A program made the position numbers and the translations under genes. Positions 46,397 through 55,129 of a stretch of 64,000 bases of DNA are shown here, in pieces. The stretch is from NCBI GenBank assembly GCA_025800365.1, contig JAOXRT010000167.1, forward strand, positions 1 to 64,000, in the 5' to 3' direction. Source of the DNA: Cellvibrionaceae bacterium (GTDB lineage: Bacteria; Pseudomonadota; Gammaproteobacteria; Pseudomonadales; Cellvibrionaceae). The notes beneath the pieces were generated by a model. The model made no database searches. It was not told the DNA's origin and was given only the letters and a program-made list of their open reading frames with translations. Numbering within the stretch: position 1 is the stretch's first letter; each line of letters starts with the position of its first letter.

Positions 46397-47454
46397 TGAA
46401 AGCGCTTGTTGCAACAGGCTTTGCTGAAGATCTATCCAATATGCAGCTGCAGCAGCGTGAGCTGCTAGAGCCGGCCCCTAATCAAGTTAGAGTTAAGATG
46501 CTTCGTGCGGTCATTAACCCTTCGGATTTCAATTTTATTCGTGGTGATTACAAAGACGCCTTGCAGCGTCTTATATGGAATTATCAACAAGAGCAGTGTT
46601 GCTTCGATCCGGCCCGAACAATGCCTTATCCCGAGCACCCTTATGTATTGGGTGGAGAAGGTGTAGGGATCGTCGAGGCCTGCGGCAGTAGTCTGTTGGC
46701 GCGACGGCTAAAAGGTAAGAGGGTGGCCATTAGCGCCGGTCCGCCTGAGGGTAGCTGGCAAGAATATACCCTTGTAGATTCCAAAAAAGCGATACCGGTT
46801 CCAGAGCAGCTCAGTCATGAGCAGGCTGCAATGTACACGATTAACCCGTTGTCCAGCTTTGCCATGGTGCGCAAAGTACTGAAAGTAGAGACAGGGGAGT
46901 ACCTATTGCAGAGTGCAGGAAACTCTGCCTTGGCAAGAATGGTCATCGCTTTAAGTAAGGAGTTTGGCTTTCGTACGATCAATATTGTGCGCGACAGCTC
47001 TCAAAAAGACGAGCTGAAAAGTTTGGGTGCCGATGAGGTGATCGTCTACCCAGAGGAAGATCTGCTAGCAAGGGTGTCATCGATCACGGGCTTTCGAGGT
47101 GTGCGCTATGCAATGGATTGTGTTGGCGGGCAGCTCACTAGCGATATGTCGCGTTGCCTATCGGTAAACGCCACCATGCTGCTCTACGGCACTTTAGCTG
47201 CGAATGGTTTCTCAGTGAATAGCCGTGATTTAATGATGCCCGGCTGTCGAATAGAAGGTTTTTTTGCAGGCAATTGGCTTGCTCAGCAATCTACCTTAAA
47301 GCTGATTTCGACGATTCGGCAGATGGCAAAGCTCTCGGCAAAAGGTATTTTTAAGGCTGAGGTAGCTGAAGTGTTTGCGCTAGAGGATTATTTAAAGGCA
47401 CTTGAGTTAAGCCAGCAGCCCTCTCGCGGAGGAAAGGTGTTACTGAGTTTTTGA
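46396..47454 (+). CDS. Zinc-free MDR oxidoreductase (enoyl reductase/quinone oxidoreductase-like)
   Basis: A 352-aa medium-chain dehydrogenase/reductase. The GroES-like N-terminal half has VINPSDFNFIRGDY and VLGGEGVGIVEACG and lacks the zinc ligands of alcohol dehydrogenases. The Rossmann half shows LLQSAGNSALARMVIALSKEFGF and LKSLGADEVI, a pattern typical of NADPH-dependent enoyl-CoA reductases (MECR/ETR) and quinone reductases. The ATG at 46396 overlaps the thioesterase stop and has AGAGGT upstream. The thioesterase partner favours an acyl-thioester substrate. Confidence 0.85.
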   Translation: MKALVATGFAEDLSNMQLQQRELLEPAPNQVRVKMLRAVINPSDFNFIRGDYKDALQRLIWNYQQEQCCFDPARTMPYPEHPYVLGGEGVGIVEACGSSLLARRLKGKRVAISAGPPEGSWQEYTLVDSKKAIPVPEQLSHEQAAMYTINPLSSFAMVRKVLKVETGEYLLQSAGNSALARMVIALSKEFGFRTINIVRDSSQKDELKSLGADEVIVYPEEDLLARVSSITGFRGVRYAMDCVGGQLTSDMSRCLSVNATMLLYGTLAANGFSVNSRDLMMPGCRIEGFFAGNWLAQQSTLKLISTIRQMAKLSAKGIFKAEVAEVFALEDYLKALELSQQPSRGGKVLLSF

Positions 47455-47692
47455 TACTCATTGCCGCTGTCGCTAGAAAATCTTGTGTTTGGCGGCCATT
47501 TATCAAGTCCGGACGCTTAAGTTATTCTGTCACTGCTAAAAGCCTTAAATCACAGCATTAAAATAAGGCTTTTCGCTGTGCTGATACTTTACGCCGTTTA
47601 GCTTATCATTACAGCCTTGATTGCCATCGGCGTACTATGTGGATCCTGATGGTTTGTTTTCACTCCCTTTAGATTACTGTTTATCGCTCACT

Positions 47693-48796
47693 ATGGCTCT
47701 ATTAGAAATATACGCTGGTGCTAAGGCTAAGCGACATATACAAGAACAGGGTTTAAAACCACAAGATATCCAAGCCATTTTTGGTGCCTCCGGTGCTGCC
47801 AAGTGGTTAGCGATATACGGTCTGGATCGTGCAGTATTCGAACAGTGGTTGCCTCAATATTTCGATGTAGAGCAAAGTAATGCTGCAGTTGATAAGACGA
47901 TTTCGCCAATCAAACTCTATGGTACCTCGGTGGGAGCGTGGAAGTTAGCGGCGGCCTGCCAAACTGATCCTGGGCCAAGTTTAGAGCGTTTAGCGAACGC
48001 GTATATTAACCAAAGCTATGGCCGAAAAGCGAAGCCAGCGGAAGTGGTCTATCAAACTGAGCGAATCCTCGATACATTAATGCCCGAAAATAAACTCGAT
48101 GAGTTGTTGCAGCATCCTTACCTTAGGTATAGCTGCGGTGCGGTAAAGTGTCACAGCTTTTTATCTAAAGAAAAGCCCTTTAGTTTGGCGCTGGGAATGA
48201 GTGAGGGCTTTGTTCGTTCCGCCAGTAACAAAAATTATGGCGCAATGTTTGATAGGGCGGTCTTTAGCGATGCAAGAGATTTACCAGAGTTAAAAGACGA
48301 AGCCGGTGTTAAAACCCAACATATATCGTTAAGTCAGCAAAACTTACGTGCGGCTTTGCGCGCTTCAGCGGCCATTCCCTATATTATGGATCCAATATCC
48401 GGAATAGAAGGGGCAAGCGAAGGTTTGTATCGCGATGGAGGCCTGCTGGATTATCACCCAATTCCCAGTCGTTTTTGGCAAGCAAGCGGTTTGGTTTTAT
48501 ATCCGCATTTTTACAATTACTTGGTGCCGAACTGGTTCGATAAATTCTACGCTTCCCGAAAAGCCAGCGCCAAGCAATTGGACAATGTCATAATGCTATC
48601 GCCGAGTGCTGAGTTTGTGGCTGCTTTGCCGGATGGTCGCTTACCTGATCGAAAAGATTTCTCTATTTACAAAGGGCGCAACGAAATTCGACAACAGCGC
48701 TGGCGACAAGCGATGCACGCGAGCACCCAGCTAGGCGAAGAGTTTTTGTCTTGGGTAAATGGCGATGATCTAGCGGCCAAATTAAAAGATTTTTAA
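47693..48796 (+). CDS. Patatin-like acyl hydrolase
   Basis: A 367-aa protein starting MALLEIYAGAKAKRHIQEQG at 47693. The oxyanion loop is FGASGAAKWLAIYG instead of the usual GGGxRG form, the nucleophile is in YGTSVGAWKLAA (GxSxG) and the Asp in YRDGGLLDYHPIP. This is a recognisable patatin variant. Upstream codons to 47621 are open but lack a ribosome site. It is followed 11 bases later by hrpB. A role as a lipase is likely; the substrate is unknown. It is the second patatin gene in the window and not closely alike to the first. Confidence 0.85.
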   Translation: MALLEIYAGAKAKRHIQEQGLKPQDIQAIFGASGAAKWLAIYGLDRAVFEQWLPQYFDVEQSNAAVDKTISPIKLYGTSVGAWKLAAACQTDPGPSLERLANAYINQSYGRKAKPAEVVYQTERILDTLMPENKLDELLQHPYLRYSCGAVKCHSFLSKEKPFSLALGMSEGFVRSASNKNYGAMFDRAVFSDARDLPELKDEAGVKTQHISLSQQNLRAALRASAAIPYIMDPISGIEGASEGLYRDGGLLDYHPIPSRFWQASGLVLYPHFYNYLVPNWFDKFYASRKASAKQLDNVIMLSPSAEFVAALPDGRLPDRKDFSIYKGRNEIRQQRWRQAMHASTQLGEEFLSWVNGDDLAAKLKDF

Positions 48797-48807
48797 AGCC
48801 GATTGCT

Positions 48808-51447
48808 ATGTCTGTTGCATCAAGTCTATTAGCGAATATTGCGCTACCAGAGCTGCCGATTATTGATTTGCTTGACGAATTAGCCGAAGCTTTGGATGGT
48901 CAGCAAGACACCCTGATCTTACAGGCGGCACCGGGTGCCGGTAAAACCACTGTGCTACCTCTACTAGCCTTAGCGATACCGTCACTTGCCCAACAAAAAA
49001 TTATCCTACTCGAACCTAGACGATTAGCCGCAAAAGCGGCAGCTGAAAGAATGGCCAGCCTATTAGCTGAGCCCGTAGGGAAAACCGTGGGCTACCGCGT
49101 AAGAATGGAAAGCCGTGTCAGCCAAGAGACTCGCTTGGAGGTCATGACCGAGGGCTTATTTATTCGTCGCCTGCAACAGGACCCTGAGCTCAAGGATGTT
49201 GGCCTGATCATCTTTGATGAGTTGCATGAGCGTCATTTAGATGGAGACTTGGCGCTGGCACTTGCGCTGCAGTCTAGAGAAATTTTTAGAGATGATCAGC
49301 CCCTTAAGATGCTGTTGATGTCGGCGACTTTGCAAAGTGAGCAACTGCAAGAAAGCTTTCCCGATGCACCTCTTATCGCCAGCGAAGGTCGCCAGTACCC
49401 GGTAAGTGTCGATTATTTTCCTGAACTCTCTATTTACGGCAAATCCCGACGGGAGCTATGCGAAGCTATTTCCCGAGCTATTAAGATTGCCTTAGGGAAG
49501 CACGAAGGTTCGATTCTGCTGTTTCTTCCAGGGCAAGGCGAAATTCAAAGCTGCCTTCAGTATTTGGAGGAGCAGTACCAAGCTGGAACGATTAGCGATC
49601 AATCGACCTTAAAGTTTGTGCCCTTATATGGTGAATTGGCGTTAGAGAAGCAGTTTCAGGCGATTGCTCCTGCTAGGAATGGTGAGCGTAAAATTGTGCT
49701 GGCCACTGATATTGCTGAATCCAGTTTAACCATCGAAGATGTCAGCATTGTTATTGATGGAGGCTTAAAAAGAAGTTCTGCTTTTGATCCTAATACCGGT
49801 ATGAATCGCTTACTTACTGAGCGCAGCTCTAAGGCAAACAGCAAGCAAAGAGCGGGCCGAGCAGGGCGGACAAAAGCGGGCTTTTGCCTGCGCCTTTGGA
49901 GTGAAAGTGAACAGCAAGGCATGGCTGAACACGGTCAAGCTGAAATACTCAGGGCTGATTTAAGTAATCTCTGCTTGCAGTCGGCGGCTTGGGGGACCGA
50001 AAGCCTCGATGAGCTTCATTGGTTAGATAAGCCGCCAGTTGCAAATGCTTGGCAAGCGCATGATTTATTGCACTCTTTACAAGCTATAGAGCAATCGAGC
50101 ATCAACGCCGACAGTAATCAGCAGCCTGGCTTGGCAATCACAGCTCATGGAGAGAGCCTAGCTAAATTACCATTGCATCCGCGTTTAGCTCATATGATTT
50201 CCCTAAGTAGAGAGCACAATATAGTTGAAGAAAGACTGGCGGAAAAATTGGCAGCTTTGCTTCTAGAAAAGGACCCTTTGTCTACCTCTGCGCACAGTTG
50301 CGATATCAGTTTACGCCTGCAATGGCTAAATGATAACAGTCAGCAAAAAGCTTCCATCAGAAAGCGTATCAACGCCAGTGTACAGCAGCTGAGAAAACAG
50401 CAGCTTGAAAAATCCAACATTGTAAAACCTGAGGATAAAACCTCACTCGATGTTACCGAACTATTGCTGCTTGCCTATCCTGATCGTCTAGCCAAACGTA
50501 TTCGTGAAACCGATAATGCCGAGGTTATTTATCATCTAAGTAATGGCCGTCAAGCGATTTTGGATGCTGCAGACCCGATCGCAAAGGAGCATTTTTTAGT
50601 CGTAGCGCAACTGGGTGGCCGCAAAGGGCAGCAATACGATAGAATTTATCTTGCCGCTGCTGCTGATCACAATAGTGTTTTAAGCCATTGCTCGGATAAG
50701 CTCAGAGTAGAGCATTTTGTCGATTGGGATAAAAGGCTAGGGCGTTTTATTGCGCAGGAGCGCCACTATTTCGGCAAGCTATTACTCGATAGTAAGCCAA
50801 TTGAAAAACTAGATCCCGATATCAAAGTTCAAGCGTTATTGCGCTATATAAAACAGCACCACAGTCATTGTCTATCGCTCAGCGAAGAGGCCCAGCAGTT
50901 AAGTGCGCGGATTAATATCATGCACAAAAATGAGCCTGATAAAATGCCCTTTGCGGTGAGTTGGCCGGGCATTTTGGATCGGATAGCGCCGGTTTTAGAG
51001 CCCCAGTTGGCTAGAATTGACAAACTTGGCCAGCTCGAAGCGCTGGATATCACTGCGGCCTTAAAAGCCATTATTGATTGGGAGCAACAGCAGTATTTAG
51101 ACCGGCATTTGCCTGGCAAAATTAAAGTCGCCAGTGGCAGTTTGAAAGATATAAATTACCTAACTGGAGAGCCCGAATTATCGGTTAAGCTGCAAGAAAT
51201 GTTTGGTGCCAAACAAGCGCCCACTTTATTAAATGGCCGCTTGGCCATTAAGCTTCAGTTACTATCGCCAGCTGGACGTGCCTTGGCACTTACTAATGAT
51301 TTGGAGAGTTTTTGGGAAAACGCTTACCAAGACGTTAAAAAAGAAATGCGTGGCCGCTATCCTAAACACCCATGGCCGGATAATCCTATGGAGGCAATCG
51401 CCACTGCTAAGACAAAAGCTTCTCTAGCACGAGAGAAGAAAAATTAA
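48808..51447 (+). CDS. hrpB: ATP-dependent helicase HrpB
   Basis: A DEAH-box-type superfamily 2 helicase of 879 aa. Walker A is in QAAPGAGKTTVLPLL, the DExH motif in FDELHERHLDGDLAL, motif III in LMSATLQS, and motif VI in SKANSKQRAGRAGRTKAGFC. The C-terminal HrpB-specific region begins after about residue 480 and ends with RYPKHPWPDNPMEA, which is characteristic of the family. HrpB proteins are widespread in proteobacteria; an RNA or outer-envelope-related role has been proposed, with no settled substrate. It follows the patatin gene by 11 bases and precedes the FKBP gene by 13. Confidence 0.95.
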   Translation: MSVASSLLANIALPELPIIDLLDELAEALDGQQDTLILQAAPGAGKTTVLPLLALAIPSLAQQKIILLEPRRLAAKAAAERMASLLAEPVGKTVGYRVRMESRVSQETRLEVMTEGLFIRRLQQDPELKDVGLIIFDELHERHLDGDLALALALQSREIFRDDQPLKMLLMSATLQSEQLQESFPDAPLIASEGRQYPVSVDYFPELSIYGKSRRELCEAISRAIKIALGKHEGSILLFLPGQGEIQSCLQYLEEQYQAGTISDQSTLKFVPLYGELALEKQFQAIAPARNGERKIVLATDIAESSLTIEDVSIVIDGGLKRSSAFDPNTGMNRLLTERSSKANSKQRAGRAGRTKAGFCLRLWSESEQQGMAEHGQAEILRADLSNLCLQSAAWGTESLDELHWLDKPPVANAWQAHDLLHSLQAIEQSSINADSNQQPGLAITAHGESLAKLPLHPRLAHMISLSREHNIVEERLAEKLAALLLEKDPLSTSAHSCDISLRLQWLNDNSQQKASIRKRINASVQQLRKQQLEKSNIVKPEDKTSLDVTELLLLAYPDRLAKRIRETDNAEVIYHLSNGRQAILDAADPIAKEHFLVVAQLGGRKGQQYDRIYLAAAADHNSVLSHCSDKLRVEHFVDWDKRLGRFIAQERHYFGKLLLDSKPIEKLDPDIKVQALLRYIKQHHSHCLSLSEEAQQLSARINIMHKNEPDKMPFAVSWPGILDRIAPVLEPQLARIDKLGQLEALDITAALKAIIDWEQQQYLDRHLPGKIKVASGSLKDINYLTGEPELSVKLQEMFGAKQAPTLLNGRLAIKLQLLSPAGRALALTNDLESFWENAYQDVKKEMRGRYPKHPWPDNPMEAIATAKTKASLAREKKN

Positions 51448-51460
51448 ACGAGAGTGAGTT

Positions 51461-51952
51461 ATGAAAATCAGTAAAGACAAAGTTGTTTCTTTCCATTACC
51501 GACTTTGGAATTGTGCAGAGGAGCCTTCAGTCGAGTTGGAATCCTCCCATGGTGAACAAGCTAGCCTGTACTTGCACGGCTACGGCAATATTTTACCGGC
51601 GCTAGAAGAGGCGATGCTAGATCACGAAGAAGGCGATGTCTTTAGCGTTGCTCTGAGCCCAGAAAAAGCTTATGGCTTGCGTCGTGACAATTGGCAGCAG
51701 CGAGTGCCAATCAAACATTTGCTCGGTAACAAAAAGCCCAAGAAAGGTGACATTGTTCATATCAATACCGACCAAGGCCAAAAGCAAGCAACCGTTCTTA
51801 AAGTTGGCCTTAAAAATGTCGATGTTGATGCGAATCATCCACTGGCGGGTAAAGAGATTCAGTTTGATATTGAAATCTTGAGCATCCGCGAAGCTAGCAG
51901 TTCCGAGATCGACCATGGCCACGCCCATGGGCCTGGTGGCCATCAACATTAA
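51461..51952 (+). CDS. SlyD-like FKBP peptidyl-prolyl isomerase
   Basis: A 163-aa FKBP of the SlyD class. VVSFHYRLWNC starts the FKBP half, with the chaperone insert-in-flap domain (about residues 70-125) following EEGDVFSVALSPEKAYGLRRD. The C-terminus is histidine-rich (DHGHAHGPGGHQH), as in SlyD, where it binds nickel and other metals. It should act as a foldase in the cytosol. In the same direction and 13 bases after hrpB. Aromatic positions of the isomerase site are partly replaced, so activity may be low. Confidence 0.88.
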   Translation: MKISKDKVVSFHYRLWNCAEEPSVELESSHGEQASLYLHGYGNILPALEEAMLDHEEGDVFSVALSPEKAYGLRRDNWQQRVPIKHLLGNKKPKKGDIVHINTDQGQKQATVLKVGLKNVDVDANHPLAGKEIQFDIEILSIREASSSEIDHGHAHGPGGHQH

Positions 51953-51968
51953 AGCAGGGCATACTTAG

Positions 51969-52027
51969 CTAGGGTCTGTTAACACTAAATTGGCAGTGAT
52001 GGCTGAATTGCTGTTAACAGGGCCTAG
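51969..52027. repeat. Palindromic dispersed repeat, copy 1 (59 bp)
   Basis: The element begins CTAGGGTCTGTTAACA and ends TGTTAACAGGGCCTAG, so its ends are inverted repeats with two mismatches in 16. An inner pair (TTGGC / GCTGA) can also form a short stem. It aligns along its whole length with the copy at 53245-53302. It lies between the FKBP and IalB-like genes. No transposase is nearby, so it resembles a small REP/MITE-type element. Confidence 0.7.
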
Positions 52028-52110
52028 TGAGCAGGAAGGCTCTGCTTTTCTGCTACTCGACCCGGATGTATATAATATAAATAGAAATCACTAAAGGAAG
52101 AGGGTGTGAT

Positions 52111-52770
52111 ATGGATAAACGAGGCAGTCGGTCTAAGAGTTGTATTCTTCGTGTTGGTTTTGCGCTTATAACATTGCTATTTACGGCGAGTGCTAGCTTG
52201 CACAGTAGTGCGCAAGCCGAACTCAATGGCAATGTCGCTAAAACCACCACCTTGAGCAAGCCTAGCAATTTACCTGATGAGGCGCCTAGCAGCCCTGCAA
52301 CAAATCCGAGCGCCCAAAGAGAAACCGATCGAACGGTATTTAAAGATTGGGTGTTAAATTGTGGGGATGGAGACTGCATTGTTCACCAGTACATCCTCGA
52401 CGAAAAAAAACGGGTTATCAGCTCCGTATCATTGCATCAAAAAGCCGATTCAATTTTAATCACTTTTACCGTGCCATTAATGACGCGTATCGATCATGGT
52501 GTCGACCTCAGTATTATTCGATACGACGGTAAAGAGATATATAAGAAAAACTATGGTTATTCCTATTGCACCCAGATAGGTTGCATGTTGACCTATACAC
52601 TAGGTGAGGAATTAATTAAACCGATGCAGGCGGGGCGTAAATTAAAGCTGGCCTTTGCGGCCTTAGATGGCCGAGTGGTTAATTCTATTCACTCTTTGTT
52701 TGGCTTTAGTAAGGCTCTCGAGCACTTTAAAGAACTTCCTGCGAGTGCCAAAACTAAGCTGAAGCGCTAG
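52111..52770 (+). CDS. IalB-like (invasion-associated locus B) periplasmic protein
   Basis: A 219-aa protein with a signal peptide (VGFALITLLFTASASLHSSAQA), a low-complexity Ser/Pro/Thr linker to about residue 72, and an IalB-type domain: VFKDWVLNCGDGDCIVHQYI and YSYCTQIGCMLTYTLGEELI, with two pairs of cysteines likely to form disulfides. IalB family proteins are exported and often of unknown purpose in free-living bacteria. It is a single-gene unit next to a palindromic repeat. Confidence 0.85.
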   Translation: MDKRGSRSKSCILRVGFALITLLFTASASLHSSAQAELNGNVAKTTTLSKPSNLPDEAPSSPATNPSAQRETDRTVFKDWVLNCGDGDCIVHQYILDEKKRVISSVSLHQKADSILITFTVPLMTRIDHGVDLSIIRYDGKEIYKKNYGYSYCTQIGCMLTYTLGEELIKPMQAGRKLKLAFAALDGRVVNSIHSLFGFSKALEHFKELPASAKTKLKR

Positions 52771-52909
52771 CTAATTAGATAAACTAAGAGCTTTTCACCA
52801 AGCGCCTTGCTTGTGCTGGCGCTTGCCTTGCCTTTTGTTTGCTTTAATTAGAGCCATACAAAACGAAGCAAATCAAAATGTAGATCTGGCGGGTATTTAT
52901 AAAAGCCTC

Positions 52910-53212
52910 TTAGGAGGCTAATTCAACACCACATAAAATTTCAAGTAGCTGTATAGCGCTGAGAGATTCACCCATGGCTGATTCGGTTTCTTGACTCATT
53001 TCGACAGCCCCTAAAGCGAGATCCACTGCGGCTGTTTCCAATAAAATCTTTGCCTGCCTCGGCAGCCCTTTGTCGGCCACTCTAGACTCAAATTGCTGGC
53101 ATATAAGCTCCAATTCAGCGGAATTGATATTGTGCTTAGCGAGTAGTTTCTGCGGGTCCATTGATGTTAATCCGATTGCTTGGCTGATTTCGCGCCACCT
53201 TACCTGAGGCAT
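52910..53212 (-). CDS. Hypothetical small protein next to repeat copy 2
   Basis: A leftward frame of about 100 codons ending at 52910. It is helical and acidic (NINSAELELICQQFESRVADKG, ILLETAAVDLALGAVEMSQETESAM), with a late ILCGVEL. The frame is open up to 53305, but those first codons fall in the palindromic repeat, so a start at 53212 or at 53161 (MDPQKLL) is more sensible; neither has a good ribosome site. I do not recognise a family. Confidence 0.5.
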   Translation of the reverse strand: MPQVRWREISQAIGLTSMDPQKLLAKHNINSAELELICQQFESRVADKGLPRQAKILLETAAVDLALGAVEMSQETESAMGESLSAIQLLEILCGVELAS

Positions 53213-53244
53213 AGTAGCTTGTCGAGTTCTGTGAAATGACGCGC

Positions 53245-53302
53245 TAGGGCCTGTAAGCGCTAATTCGGCAGTGACGGCCGATAGCTGTTGACAGGCCCTA
53301 GT
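53245..53302. repeat. Palindromic dispersed repeat, copy 2 (58 bp)
   Basis: Starts CTAGGGCCTGTAAGCG and ends CTGTTGACAGGCCCTAG. The centre contains TCGGC and GCCGA, which pair across AGTGACG; in copy 1 the same positions are TTGGC and GCTGA, a pair of matched changes that keeps pairing as RNA. The boundary is uncertain by a base. It is in the gap between divergent genes and ends about 25 bases before a rightward start codon, whose first bases overlap a TATAAT. Confidence 0.7.
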
Positions 53303-53327
53303 CAATCGCGTTCGTTTATACGCTATA

Positions 53328-54245
53328 ATGAGCGATCCTTTAGCGCCTAATGGTAAAACAGTGACTCAAGAACGAAATGAAACAATGGCGGGCTTCTATT
53401 CGCGAACAGCGCTAGCAGAAAAGCTCGATATGCCGCTTAAGTTACTGACCAAAACACTGTTAGATGCTGGCTGGATCCAGTATGTCGACGAGGCTTGGAA
53501 GCTGACCGCTAAAGGAGAATTCGAAGGCGGAGAGATTCGTCATAGCAAGCGTTATGGTGATTATATTGTCTGGCCCGCCAAGGTCTGCGATCACGCAATT
53601 TTCGCTGATCGTGCACCCAGTCAGCTCAATGCTTCGGCGATTGCACAAAAATTCGGCATTAAAGCTCGCCAGGTCAATGCTCTTTTGGCAGAGCAGGGAC
53701 TAATTGAGCGGGACATCAGGGGATGGCGGCTCAGCGATTTTGGCAGGCAGAGTGGTGGTAGTATCCATATTCATGAGCCCTCTGGTCGAACATTCGCCTT
53801 GTGGGAGCAAGACTTACTAGACCGCTTAAAGCCCATGGCTGCGGAACTGCAGGATCTCGCAGCCGGCAATCAACTGACTGAAGAGGCTTTAGCTGAAGCT
53901 TGCCAGTGTATTGCTTTAGATGGGCAAAGCCACCCTTGTCGTGCACTAAAGCTGGTTGGTGACTGGCTCTACTTGGCGGGCTTAGGACACAGCTGTGGCC
54001 GACCCTTGCCTCAGGCTCGTGAGCTAAAAAGTCAGTTTTATCTGCCAGATAGCCGCCTTTATATCGAGGTTTGGGGCTTAAATCTAGCACCCCAAGAAAT
54101 CAGCGCTCAATTTCAAAGACAGGAATACTACGATCGACAAGGCATTCCCTATATTAGTTTGAGCCTGTCGGATTTGGCCCAATTGGATGAAATCTTGGCC
54201 CGCCAGCTTCTAGAAAGGGGAGTTGAGTCCTATCAGCACCTTTAA
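53328..54245 (+). CDS. Duplicated winged-helix protein with nuclease-like C-terminal domain
   Basis: A 305-aa protein in three parts. Residues 24-85 (YSRTALAEKLDMPLKLL ... GWIQYVDEAWKLTAKGEFEGG) and 101-165 (NASAIAQKFGIKARQVN ... GLIERDIRGWRLSDFGRQSGG) are two copies of one winged-helix-like unit, as in phage antirepressor KilA-C-type domains. Residues about 186-300 have ELKSQFYLPDSRLYIEVWG and then YYDRQGIPYISLSL, which resembles PD-(D/E)xK nucleases with the Lys replaced by Trp. It may be a sequence-specific nuclease. A TATAAT overlaps the ATG, so translation may begin at Met 20 (53385). Confidence 0.7.
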   Translation: MSDPLAPNGKTVTQERNETMAGFYSRTALAEKLDMPLKLLTKTLLDAGWIQYVDEAWKLTAKGEFEGGEIRHSKRYGDYIVWPAKVCDHAIFADRAPSQLNASAIAQKFGIKARQVNALLAEQGLIERDIRGWRLSDFGRQSGGSIHIHEPSGRTFALWEQDLLDRLKPMAAELQDLAAGNQLTEEALAEACQCIALDGQSHPCRALKLVGDWLYLAGLGHSCGRPLPQARELKSQFYLPDSRLYIEVWGLNLAPQEISAQFQRQEYYDRQGIPYISLSLSDLAQLDEILARQLLERGVESYQHL

Positions 54246-54364
54246 TGCTTAGCCCATCAAATTCAGACCCCGTTAAGCTCCAATTTGCCAAAATACTTCC
54301 ATATTAAGTAAAAAGCGCAGCGCTCTAAGAGAATAGCAACAGAGCTGTGCAAATGGAGGTCATA

Positions 54365-54976
54365 GTGCAAACCGTAGCTGACGCAGGGACTAGCATGAAA
54401 AGTCTGGTATTTTCTGACACACTCCTCACAGAGGCAGAAGTCGAGTGCTTCGAAATAGGACGTCAACTGCAGCGCAAAGCTTTGTGTAAAAAATCATTCG
54501 ACGGCGCGGGCTTTTTTCGTGCGATTAGCATGAGCTCACTAAGCTGGTCAAAAACCCCTTGGCGTTTCACGGTACAGCTGTTTCTGTACTTAGTTTTTTT
54601 ACCAGTTAACATCGTGTGGCAGCTTCTAAAGCAGTGCTGGCTATGGATGTTGTTTCCCTTTCGTTTTATAGGTACTTTCCTTCCGCCGCGTGGTTTTAAT
54701 GCCCCGGGTGAAAAGACCTTGCAGGGCATTCATAATCAGTTTACCCCGTATTTTGGTCTGCAAGGTCGAGATTATATCGAGTGTATCAATCGCTGGGTGA
54801 AAGTCTTGTACGGTCTTGATAAGGCTAAGTATCACAACTTTGCGCGCTACTTACACCAGGAAAGACGTCGCTTAAAGGATCAAGGTGTAAATGATCCTAG
54901 CTTTTTAGCGGTTACTTATCGAAATCAGCTAAGCGCCGCTAGGCAGCGTTTGAGTAATGATCTAGGCAACTATTGA
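54365..54976 (+). CDS. Membrane-associated protein of unknown function
   Basis: The frame is open from 54347, but GGAGGT (54356-54361) precedes the GTG at 54365 by 4 bases, so this is the likely start, giving about 203 aa. The middle has a long hydrophobic region (VQLFLYLVFLPVNIVWQLLKQCWLWMLFPF, residues about 70-100) that could be one or two helices or a hairpin; the rest is soluble with a basic C-terminus (ARYLHQERRRLKDQG). No domain is recognised. A terminator follows. Confidence 0.7.
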   Translation: MQTVADAGTSMKSLVFSDTLLTEAEVECFEIGRQLQRKALCKKSFDGAGFFRAISMSSLSWSKTPWRFTVQLFLYLVFLPVNIVWQLLKQCWLWMLFPFRFIGTFLPPRGFNAPGEKTLQGIHNQFTPYFGLQGRDYIECINRWVKVLYGLDKAKYHNFARYLHQERRRLKDQGVNDPSFLAVTYRNQLSAARQRLSNDLGNY

Positions 54977-55029
54977 ATACAGGCCTCACCGTTTTCAGTC
55001 ATTTAACACCCCTGCAGTTAGTTATCTTT

Positions 55030-55062
55030 AGCCCGGCCTTGAGCCGGGCTTTTCTTGTCTTA
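55030..55062 (+). terminator. Intrinsic terminator
   Basis: AGCCCGGC, a short CTTGA loop, GCCGGGCT and then TTTCTTGTCTT make a strong hairpin with a T-rich tail about 55 bases after the stop of the preceding membrane protein gene. Confidence 0.85.
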
Positions 55063-55129
55063 AAGCGCCAAATTTGTTTACACTGCGGCTTGTTATTTCT
55101 TCTTTACATTGGATTAAAGGAAAGCCTCC

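Noticed and set aside
51969..53302. CRISPR array or insertion sequence suggested by the two similar palindromes
   Set aside because: Only two copies 1.2 kb apart with ordinary genes between, no regular spacers and no transposase.
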